From: CAZFLD01 sp964519835
GTDB lineage: Bacteria > Spirochaetota > Spirochaetia > DSM-27196 > CAZFLD01
Assembly: GCA_964519835.1 (NCBI GenBank)
Contig: CAZFLD010000137.1
Coordinates: 1-7,453, forward strand
Direction: 5' to 3'
DNA length: 7,453 bases
The position numbers were made by a program, and so were the translations under genes. The notes beneath the pieces were generated by a model. The model ran no database searches and had not been told where the DNA came from. It saw only the letters and a list, made by a program, of their open reading frames with translations. This document shows positions 1 to 6,224 of the stretch, piece after piece (position 1 is the stretch's first letter; each line of letters begins with the position of its first letter).

Positions 1-54
1 ACGGCGCGGGGGATTGGCAAGGGACCGCACGGCACGGGGGTGGGCGAAACATGA
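1..54 (+). other. Possible 3' end of an upstream gene
   Basis: Frame 1 is open from the window edge to a TGA at 52-54, which overlaps the ATG at 51 as ATGA, a common arrangement for translationally coupled genes. The residues read are Gly-rich and end in GVGET. Frame 2 is also open, to a TAG at 80-82, which would put a stop 4 nt before the alternative lipoprotein start at 87. About 18-27 codons is too short to tell either from chance in GC-rich DNA, and I recognise neither peptide. This is reported only because an upstream co-directional gene would affect which start the lipoprotein uses. Confidence 0.2.
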
Positions 55-79
55 CGGTCTGTCGGCGAAGCAGTACCTT
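51..79 (+). promoter_or_regulatory. Weak promoter-like pair before the lipoprotein start at 87
   Basis: ATGACG at 51-56 (four of six matches to TTGACA) is followed after 17 bp by TACCTT at 74-79 (three of six matches to TATAAT), and then 7 nt lead to the ATG at 87. The geometry would give a leaderless mRNA starting at or next to that ATG. The match is weak on its own. It is listed because the same spacing recurs before other genes here. It would overlap the longer reading that starts at 51. Confidence 0.2.
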
Positions 80-86
80 TAGCGCC

Positions 87-1463
87 ATGAGGGCTCTGTG
101 CAAAAAGCCTTGGCCGGCGGCGCTTGTCATGTTGGCCTCCTTGCTTGCTTCCTGCGCGGGTATCGGGTCTGATCAATCCGCGGCAGAAGCCGTAGAGAGC
201 CGCGATCCGTCGTTTGTCGGTGACGAGGTGCCCGCCCCTCGGCCGCCGAGTCCGACCGGACCCATTGATCTTTTGGACTTCGCGTTTGTGGGCCAAGATG
301 GGAACATAGCGACCGCAACGCTGGACGGCTCCCAATTGCTTCCCGTAACGTCGGATGCCGGCCGTACCGTTGCCTACGGCGAACCGACCTGGTCGCCTGC
401 GGGAGACCGACTTGCCTTCTCTCGTTCGACGGCGGAAGGTCCCTACTCGGTTGTATCCGTTACGGACGGCGCGGAGCAGTACGACATACTCTTTCGAAGT
501 GACTCTCACCCGGCTATCTACATGTCCTTTTCCCCCGACGGTCGGTTTATTTCTCTGATCAGCGAGGAAGGCGGCGGTGGGCTCAATCTCTATGTTGTCG
601 ATCTTGCCCAACCCGGACGGGACCCGGTATTGATTACCACCGGTCGGCCCCTCTATTGGGACTGGGGGGCGGACTCTATGACGATCCTTGCCCACACAAA
701 CGGCGTGGGGTTGGGGGACGGGCCGGGAGCCATCTCCGTGCACGATGTTACCGGCGATAATCCGGATGCCGACGCTCTTCTGGTGGAGTCGCCGCCGGCC
801 TTTTTCCAGGCTCCCGCGACCTCTCCATCAGGGACGGACTTTGCCGCGTCGGTCGGGCTCGGCGAGGGGGCCGCCGGGGTGGTGGTCTTTGATGAAGACG
901 GGAGTATTAGTCGACTTGTGGCCAGATCCTTCGGCTTGTCGGCGTTCGCGTGGAGCCCGGACGGCGCACGGCTTGCGGTGCTCGACGGTCGTCCCGCCGG
1001 CGGATTGGGCCTCGTCGGAACTCTCTCGGTCTATCCCCGGGGCGAGGTTCGTCGGACCATCGGCTTCCGGGTGCAGGCGTCGGAGTCGCCGACGGGGGTT
1101 ACGGCGTTTTACTGGTCGCCCACAGGGGAGCATATCCTCTACTTCGCCCCCTACGTCGCGACGGACCCGAGCACCGACCGGCAGCGCGTCTTGATGCGTT
1201 CCGGCCTGTATGCCCCGGCCGACGGCAGCATCCTCGGTCTTGGGGCCTTTCCCCCTGCGGGGGACTTTCTGGCTCGATCGGTGCCGTTTTTCGACCAGTA
1301 CTCGCGGTCGGGAAGTCCGTGGAGCCCTGACGGCGACTCCTTTGTTCTGGCGGTTCAGGGAGAAGATGGACCCGAGATCTACCGCGTTCGTCCGGACGAC
1401 CTTTCGCGGGAGCCACAGCCTATTGCCCGAGGACGGTCGCCGGTGTTTCCCAAGGCATACTAA
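87..1463 (+). CDS. Lipoprotein with TolB-like (PD40/WD40-like) beta-propeller repeats
   Basis: A predicted secreted lipoprotein of 458 residues, probably held on the periplasmic face of the outer membrane, since the residue after the lipidated Cys is Ala and not Asp. From the ATG at 87 the N-terminus has a basic n-region (RALCKK), a hydrophobic stretch and a lipobox ending LASC, with Cys23 as the lipidation site. A Pro/Ala-rich linker follows. The rest carries repeated propeller-blade motifs: WSPAGDR at about 102, FSPDGR at 138, a degenerate WDWGADS at 191, WSPDGAR at 289, WSPTGE at 343 and WSPDGD at 412. This is the PD40 pattern of TolB and related propellers, which usually serve as protein-binding scaffolds. 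No catalytic domain is visible, so its partner is unknown. An in-frame ATG at 51 would add 12 residues; I prefer 87 because it gives a compact, standard signal peptide. It is not TolB itself: there is no N-terminal TolB domain and no tol-pal neighbours are seen. Confidence 0.85.
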   Translation: MRALCKKPWPAALVMLASLLASCAGIGSDQSAAEAVESRDPSFVGDEVPAPRPPSPTGPIDLLDFAFVGQDGNIATATLDGSQLLPVTSDAGRTVAYGEPTWSPAGDRLAFSRSTAEGPYSVVSVTDGAEQYDILFRSDSHPAIYMSFSPDGRFISLISEEGGGGLNLYVVDLAQPGRDPVLITTGRPLYWDWGADSMTILAHTNGVGLGDGPGAISVHDVTGDNPDADALLVESPPAFFQAPATSPSGTDFAASVGLGEGAAGVVVFDEDGSISRLVARSFGLSAFAWSPDGARLAVLDGRPAGGLGLVGTLSVYPRGEVRRTIGFRVQASESPTGVTAFYWSPTGEHILYFAPYVATDPSTDRQRVLMRSGLYAPADGSILGLGAFPPAGDFLARSVPFFDQYSRSGSPWSPDGDSFVLAVQGEDGPEIYRVRPDDLSREPQPIARGRSPVFPKAY

Positions 1464-1465
1464 CC

Positions 1466-1483
1466 CGGCGGGCGTGCCTGCCG
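1466..1483. terminator. GC-rich hairpin just after the lipoprotein stop
   Basis: CGGCGGG (1466-1472), a CGTG loop and CCTGCCG (1477-1483) form a 7-bp stem with one G-U pair. It begins 2 nt past the TAA of the lipoprotein gene, in the gap between convergent genes. No T tract follows on either strand, so it is not a classical intrinsic terminator. It may slow polymerase, protect the 3' end or be incidental. Confidence 0.35.
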
Positions 1484-1484
1484 A

Positions 1485-1509
1485 CGGCGCCTAACAGGTT
1501 CCTGCGCCG
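1485..1509. terminator. Second GC-rich hairpin in the convergent gap, next to the glnS stop
   Basis: CGGCGC (1485-1490) pairs perfectly with GCGCCG (1504-1509) across a 13-nt loop, directly beyond the glnS stop codon (1512-1514) on the minus strand. Like the neighbouring hairpin it lacks a T tract. Together the two inverted repeats fill most of the 48 bp between the two convergent stop codons, which fits a bidirectional termination region, but the assignment rests on position and base pairing only. Confidence 0.3.
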
Positions 1510-1511
1510 GC

Positions 1512-3227
1512 CTACGAGTTCTTGACGATCTTGGCCCATGTGTCGCGGAGTCCGACGGTCTTGTTGAAGATCGGCGCATTGCCAAGCTCAGCCGTTTTGG
1601 AATCCGCACCGAAGTAGCCGTTCCGGAGAAACTGCACGGTGGTGCCCGGCGCCACGGTGGCCAGCGCCGGTTCGAACATACAGCCGGTCTGTACGGTCAA
1701 AGACTCCGGGTTGAGGAAGTCCACAAAGTCCTGCCCTTCATCGAGGTCGAGAAGGTTCTCTTTTGTAAAAAGTCGGTCATAGAGATGCACCGTACCGGAG
1801 ACGGCGTGCTCCGCGGACACCCAATGGAGCGTGCCTTTTACCTTGCGTCCATCCGCCGTACCACCCCCACGGCTTTCCGGGTCATAGGTGCAGCGCAACT
1901 CCGTGATCTGTCCCGCATCGTTTTTGATGACCTCGGTGTAGGTAACGTAGTACGCGTGCTTGAGGCGCACCTCCTTCCCGGGCGACAGCCGGAAAAACTT
2001 CTTCGGCGGATCTTCCATAAAGTCTTCACGCTCGATATACAGCTCGCGACAGAATGGGACCTCGCGTGAGCCCGCGTCGGAATCCTCCGGATTGTTCTCC
2101 GCCTCGATCATCTCGGTCCGGCCCTCGGGGTAGTTTGTAATCACAAGCTTCACGGGATCAAGGACGGCCATAAAGCGTGGCGCAGTCTTGTTCAACTCGT
2201 CCCGTACTACGTGATCAAACAGAGCGATGTCCACGATGCTTCGTGTCTTTGAAAGCCCCACCGTTTTGCAAAAGCGGCGAATAGCCACGGGCGGACAACC
2301 GCGTCGGCGGAGGCCGGAGATGGTGGGCATGCGCGGATCGTCCCAGCCGTCCACGTAGCCCTCCTCCACCAAGCGCCGCAGGTTCCTCTTGCCAAGCATC
2401 GTGTAGGTCAAGCTCAAAGGCGCAAATTCGATCTGCTGTGGGTGATACACCTCTAATTGATCCAAGAACCAATCGTAAAGCGGCCTATGGATCTCGTACT
2501 CCAGGGTGCACAGCGAGTGAGTAACTCCTTCGATAGAGTCGGACAGGCCGTGTTGCCAGTCGTACATCGGGTAGATGCACCACGCGTCGCCGGCCCGATG
2601 GTGGTGGGCGTGACGAATACGATACATAACCGGATCACGCATCGTGAGATTTGGATGTGCCATATCGATCTTGGCCCGCAGAACGTGGCTACCATCGGGA
2701 AACTCGCCGTTCCGCATGCGATCGAGGAGGTCGAGGCTCTCCTCGGCACTCCGGTCGCGATACGGGCTATTCTTTCCAGGCTCAGTCGGGGTACCGCGGT
2801 ACTCGGTTATCTGGTCGGGACTCAGGCTGTCGACATATGCCTTATCCTTTTTTACCAAATCGACGGCGTAATCGTAGAGCTGCCCGAAGTAGTCCGAGGC
2901 AAAAAAGAGACGGTCGTCCCAGTCGTAGCCCAGCCAGTGAATGTCCTCGGTGATGGCGCGGACAAACTCGTCGCTTTCCTTGGCCGGGTTTGTGTCGTCG
3001 AAGCGGAGATTGCACTTACCGCCGTACTCCTCGGCCACTCCAAAGTCCAAGACAATCGCCTTCGCGTGCCCAATGTGGAGGTAACCGCTCGGCTCCGGCG
3101 GAAAGCGGGTGTGGACCCGGCCGTCGAAGCGACCTGATTTGTTGTGTTCCTCGATGATGGTTCGAACAAAGTCGAGTCCGGAGGTGTCGGGCGCGGCGCC
3201 GGTGGTGCCTTTGTCTTCTTCTGCCAT
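1512..3227 (-). CDS. glnS: Glutaminyl-tRNA synthetase (GlnRS)
   Basis: A cytosolic class I aminoacyl-tRNA synthetase that charges tRNA-Gln with glutamine using ATP; 571 residues against 554 in E. coli. Visible landmarks are PPEPSGYLHIGHAK with the HIGH ATP-binding signature at 51-54, the Rossmann-fold block WCIYPMYDW at 216-224 followed by SIEGVTHSLCTLE, the GWDDPRMPTISGLRRRG block at about 294-310, and AEHAVSGTVHLYDRLFT in the C-terminal beta-barrel region that reads the anticodon. SIEGVTHSLCTLE and the barrel region identify GlnRS over bacterial GluRS. The KMSKS-equivalent loop reads MLGKRN at 277-282, where E. coli has VMSKRK: Lys280 and Arg281 remain, but the Ser and the second Lys are replaced. 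The start at 3227 has no Shine-Dalgarno, but a strong extended -10 lies 11 nt upstream. Having its own GlnRS, the organism need not make Gln-tRNA by transamidation. Confidence 0.97.
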   Translation of the reverse strand: MAEEDKGTTGAAPDTSGLDFVRTIIEEHNKSGRFDGRVHTRFPPEPSGYLHIGHAKAIVLDFGVAEEYGGKCNLRFDDTNPAKESDEFVRAITEDIHWLGYDWDDRLFFASDYFGQLYDYAVDLVKKDKAYVDSLSPDQITEYRGTPTEPGKNSPYRDRSAEESLDLLDRMRNGEFPDGSHVLRAKIDMAHPNLTMRDPVMYRIRHAHHHRAGDAWCIYPMYDWQHGLSDSIEGVTHSLCTLEYEIHRPLYDWFLDQLEVYHPQQIEFAPLSLTYTMLGKRNLRRLVEEGYVDGWDDPRMPTISGLRRRGCPPVAIRRFCKTVGLSKTRSIVDIALFDHVVRDELNKTAPRFMAVLDPVKLVITNYPEGRTEMIEAENNPEDSDAGSREVPFCRELYIEREDFMEDPPKKFFRLSPGKEVRLKHAYYVTYTEVIKNDAGQITELRCTYDPESRGGGTADGRKVKGTLHWVSAEHAVSGTVHLYDRLFTKENLLDLDEGQDFVDFLNPESLTVQTGCMFEPALATVAPGTTVQFLRNGYFGADSKTAELGNAPIFNKTVGLRDTWAKIVKNS

Positions 3228-3238
3228 ATGAGGCGGGC

Positions 3239-3267
3239 ATTATAGCAAGGACCGCGACGGGATGCGA
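3239..3267 (-). promoter_or_regulatory. Extended -10 promoter of glnS, predicted near-leaderless
   Basis: On the minus strand TGCTATAAT (3247 to 3239) is a perfect extended -10: the consensus TATAAT hexamer with an upstream TGn. The position 17 bp further up (3267 to 3262) reads TCGCAT, a poor -35, which extended -10 promoters tolerate. Only 11 nt separate the hexamer from the ATG, so a start site 7-9 nt downstream would leave a leader of roughly 2-4 nt. It lies in the 93-bp gap after the M16 gene, so glnS is probably transcribed independently of M16. Confidence 0.65.
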
Positions 3268-3320
3268 GACAAAACTCCGTGACCACTAGAGAGGGCGCTT
3301 CTTTTGGTGACTCGGCGGCT

Positions 3321-6188
3321 CTACTGCTCCACCGGATACCGGATCAACTCGATCAAACCGTCACGCTGAAGGTATGTAGCGGCCGTTCGGCTGATGTCTT
3401 TGGGCTCGAGGCTTTGCGGCAATGCGGCGAAGTTCAATATGTCGCCGAGGTCGCGGTCGTTCCGCAGCAGGTTCACGAGGTTGGATACCCAAAAGGCGTT
3501 CTCCTCGAGGGCCGTCTCGTAATTCCGAAGTTGCGTTTCCACGACCTTCTGCACGTCCTCCGCGGCCACGTCGCCGGCGGCAACGGCCTCGATCTCGGCG
3601 TAAACCTGATCGGTAAGATCCCTGACCCGCGCGGGGTCCGTACTAAAGGTGACCTGAAAGAGATAACGACCGCTCGGGATCCGGCTCATCTGTGCGCCGA
3701 CCCCCACGCCGTACGTGCCCCCCTCGTCCTCGCGAAGGACCTCACGCAGGCGGATGCGCAAATAGTCGGCAAGAGAGGTAAGGCGATGACTTTCCTCCCG
3801 AGCCCACTCCACATCACCGTGGTAGACAAGCGCAACCGTGCTCTGGGGCTCGATGCCCGCCCGAACTGTTTCGACAATCGGCTCGTCCGGGTAGTCGATA
3901 CCACGATCGGTCCAGGTCTCGGTCTCCGGTAGGCTCGGCAGACCGGCGAGGTAGTCGGCACTCAGCCGGCCCACCGCTTCCACCTCGACGTTACCGACGA
4001 CCACCACGGTCAGGTCGTCCAAGTCGGCAAAACGATCCTGGTAGACTTCGAGCGCGTTGTCGTAGTTGAACGCGGACAGGAGCTCCAGGTCGAGAGGCTC
4101 TGCGCGAGGATGATTTCCCGTCAAGAGCTCGGTCAGGCGATCCGAGAACACCGTGTTGGGGTCACCTTCGCGGTTGGCCAAAAAGGCGGCGATTCGTTCG
4201 ACGTACCGGTCGGCGGCCTCGGGATCGGATCTGACCGCGGTGGCATAGGCGGTGATAAGCTCGAACATCAGCTCCATGTCCGCGACTGAGGCGGAAGCGC
4301 TAAAGCCCTCGAAGTTGGTGTCTATGTAGGGGGATACCTGTACCAGATTTCCCGAAAGCCGACGACGGAGCTCTACCGCCGACAGAGTTCCAATCCCCGA
4401 CTCGGACACGATTGTGGTTGCAAGAATCCCTTCCACGTAATAATCGAGCGGGATCAGCGAGGCGCCCCCCGGGCTAAAGGCGCTCAACCGCACCTCATCC
4501 GCCGCGAAGTCCGTCGGCCGGACATAGACACGGATACCGTTCGACAGGACAAGCTCGGTTACCTCCAGATCATCCCACGTGCGACCGACGCGATACTCCC
4601 CCGGCTCGGGTGGATTGGGCAGAAACTCTCCTGCCATTTCTTTGTCCTCTTCGGTTTGTTCGTCGCTTTCTGGGGCCTCGCTGTCCGGGTCGGCGGCCGT
4701 TTCATCGATTCCCTCGACGACGGTGGCGAGCGCGTCCACCGTCGGAGGATCGTGGTCGGCCGACTCGACCGTCGCTACAGCAACAACCCTATTGTCGGCG
4801 GAGAGTATGGAGCCCGCCAATGTGTTGAGCTCGGCGAGGGTGATCTCGGGCACAAACTCGTTGAAAAGCTCATACTCCGCCGGGATTCCCGGCACCGGCT
4901 CGTTCTCCAAAAAGTGACGGGTGTATTCCGCTGCCAAGGACGACGAGGGCACGTTGTCGCGTTCGAGATAGAGGTTCTCGATTTGCCGAAGCACACGTTG
5001 CTTGCCACGCTCGAACTCGGCAACGCCAAATCCCGACTGCTCGACTTGTCGAACCTCCGCCAGCAGGCGCTCCAATCCTGGTCCTATGTCCGATGGGTAA
5101 ACCACGGCGGTTGCGTAGTTCACACCCTTTGTGCGCACAAGGCCCGCGCTGCCGGTTGCGGCGGCAAGAAAGGGCGTTCCGCCTTCCTGGGCGATTTCCT
5201 CGAGGCGGGTGTTTATCATCGTCAGGTACAGATTCTGGAGCACGAGCTCCCGGTAGCCCTCGCGGTCCGTGGGCTCGACGAGATCCGTCTTGTTGTAGAT
5301 GGCTACCTGGCTATAGGTCAACTCGGGGTCCGCAACGACCACATAGCGCGAACCGATGTGATCCGGGATCGAGTAGGTCGGCCGTGGCCGTGGGTCACTC
5401 GGATTCTCCAGTCCGCCGAAGTAGTCCTCGATCTTGGCAATCGCCTCGGAGGAATCGAAGTCACCAACGGCAATTACCGCCATTAGCTCGGGCCTGTACC
5501 AATCCTCGAAGTAGCGGACGAGGCTTTCGCGGTCGAACGTTTCGATGATGTCCATGTCGCCGATGGGAAGGCGCTCCGCGTACAGGCTTCCCGCAAACAG
5601 CACCGGAACCAGCGCATCCGAAACCCGAGCCGACGCGCCGCGGCCAACGCGCCACTCCTCCACGATAACACCTCGCTCTTTATCAATCTCGTCGGGATCA
5701 AGGGTGAGAGCCGACGCCCACTGTTGGAGAATAGTAAAGGCGCGGTCGAAGGCCTCGGCATCGTTGGTGGGCACCTCGACCATATACACCGTTTCGTCGA
5801 AGCTGGTGTACGCATTGACGTCGGGACCAAACTGCATGCCAATGGACTCGAGGTAGTCGACGATCTCCTGCTCGGCGAAATCCTCCGTGCCGTTGAAGGC
5901 CATGTGTTCGAGAAAGTGGGCAAGGCCGAGCTGATCGTCATCCTCGAGAACCGAGCCCGCATTCACGACAAGGCGCAATGACGCGCGGTCCGCCGGCTCG
6001 GCGTGCTCACGAACAAAGTAGCTGAGCCCGTTTTCCAGGACGCCGGTTCGAATCTCGGGGTCGAAGGGCAGGGGCTCGGACTCTTGTAGCCCCATGGAAA
6101 AAGCAGGAGCCGGCACGAGCGCGAGTGCCGCTGTCGTGATCATCGCCGTTACCATCAACACTAAGCTTGGTCGTCGAAGAGACTTCAT
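3321..6188 (-). CDS. Secreted M16 family zinc metallopeptidase (pitrilysin/PqqL-like, two-domain)
   Basis: A 955-residue peptidase predicted to be exported and to cut peptides or unfolded proteins in the periplasm. Residues 1-31 form a signal peptide: basic KSLRR, a long hydrophobic core, and likely cleavage after AFS (29-31). The N-terminal half carries the inverted zinc motif HFLEH (91-95; His91 and His95 as ligands, Glu94 catalytic) with Glu171 in IDKERGVIVEEW as the likely third ligand, 76 positions downstream as expected for M16. An acidic linker (about 495-519) leads to the second half, which lacks HxxEH (IVSESG at about 593-598) but keeps the EGGTYGV segment (about 822-828) that helps bind substrate in the family. 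Length matches pitrilysin (about 960) and PqqL (about 930). An in-frame ATG at 6314 is rejected because the added 42 residues hide the signal peptide and overlap the divergent gene. Substrate is unknown; PqqL/FusC-type roles in protein uptake are only an analogy. Confidence 0.95.
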   Translation of the reverse strand: MKSLRRPSLVLMVTAMITTAALALVPAPAFSMGLQESEPLPFDPEIRTGVLENGLSYFVREHAEPADRASLRLVVNAGSVLEDDDQLGLAHFLEHMAFNGTEDFAEQEIVDYLESIGMQFGPDVNAYTSFDETVYMVEVPTNDAEAFDRAFTILQQWASALTLDPDEIDKERGVIVEEWRVGRGASARVSDALVPVLFAGSLYAERLPIGDMDIIETFDRESLVRYFEDWYRPELMAVIAVGDFDSSEAIAKIEDYFGGLENPSDPRPRPTYSIPDHIGSRYVVVADPELTYSQVAIYNKTDLVEPTDREGYRELVLQNLYLTMINTRLEEIAQEGGTPFLAAATGSAGLVRTKGVNYATAVVYPSDIGPGLERLLAEVRQVEQSGFGVAEFERGKQRVLRQIENLYLERDNVPSSSLAAEYTRHFLENEPVPGIPAEYELFNEFVPEITLAELNTLAGSILSADNRVVAVATVESADHDPPTVDALATVVEGIDETAADPDSEAPESDEQTEEDKEMAGEFLPNPPEPGEYRVGRTWDDLEVTELVLSNGIRVYVRPTDFAADEVRLSAFSPGGASLIPLDYYVEGILATTIVSESGIGTLSAVELRRRLSGNLVQVSPYIDTNFEGFSASASVADMELMFELITAYATAVRSDPEAADRYVERIAAFLANREGDPNTVFSDRLTELLTGNHPRAEPLDLELLSAFNYDNALEVYQDRFADLDDLTVVVVGNVEVEAVGRLSADYLAGLPSLPETETWTDRGIDYPDEPIVETVRAGIEPQSTVALVYHGDVEWAREESHRLTSLADYLRIRLREVLREDEGGTYGVGVGAQMSRIPSGRYLFQVTFSTDPARVRDLTDQVYAEIEAVAAGDVAAEDVQKVVETQLRNYETALEENAFWVSNLVNLLRNDRDLGDILNFAALPQSLEPKDISRTAATYLQRDGLIELIRYPVEQ

Positions 6189-6190
6189 TT

Positions 6191-6199
6191 TGTTAAGAT
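6191..6199 (+). promoter_or_regulatory. Extended -10-like element of the YpdA-type gene
   Basis: TGTTAAGAT has an upstream TGn followed by TAAGAT (four of six matches to TATAAT), with 13 nt to the ATG at 6213. No good -35 exists at 16-18 bp (6171-6176 is TCGTCG); TTGGTC at 6167-6172 is 21 bp away, too far. A start site about 7 nt downstream would give a leader of roughly 6 nt to the ATG at 6213, or about 21 nt to the alternative ATG at 6228. It overlaps the -10 of the opposite M16 promoter. Confidence 0.4.
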
Positions 6200-6224
6200 A
6201 GCTCGCATAAATATGAGCAGGCAA
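6195..6224 (-). promoter_or_regulatory. Promoter of the M16 peptidase gene, predicted leaderless
   Basis: On the minus strand TTGCCT (6224 to 6219; four of six matches to TTGACA) and TATCTT (6200 to 6195; four of six matches to TATAAT) are 18 bp apart. Exactly 6 nt (AACAAA) separate the -10 from the ATG at 6188, so transcription would begin at or beside the A of the start codon. The -35 lies inside the first codons of the divergent YpdA-type gene. No Shine-Dalgarno can be fitted between this -10 and the ATG. Confidence 0.5.

Noticed and set aside
2457..3137. 226-residue plus-strand open frame opposite glnS
   Set aside because: Antisense to the most conserved part of glnS; no recognisable domain and no start signal.
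3228..3320. Search for an intrinsic terminator after the M16 gene
   Set aside because: I found only a direct repeat of GTGAC and a few short imperfect inverted repeats, with no stable stem followed by a T tract.
3279..3932. 217-residue plus-strand open frame spanning the M16-glnS gap
   Set aside because: Mostly antisense to the M16 C-terminal half. It begins in the gap, but no promoter or ribosome site supports it and the product resembles nothing I know.
4656..5486. 276-residue plus-strand open frame opposite the M16 gene
   Set aside because: It lies wholly antisense to a strongly supported peptidase gene, and its composition reflects the complementary codon pattern of GC-rich DNA. No recognisable motif or start context.
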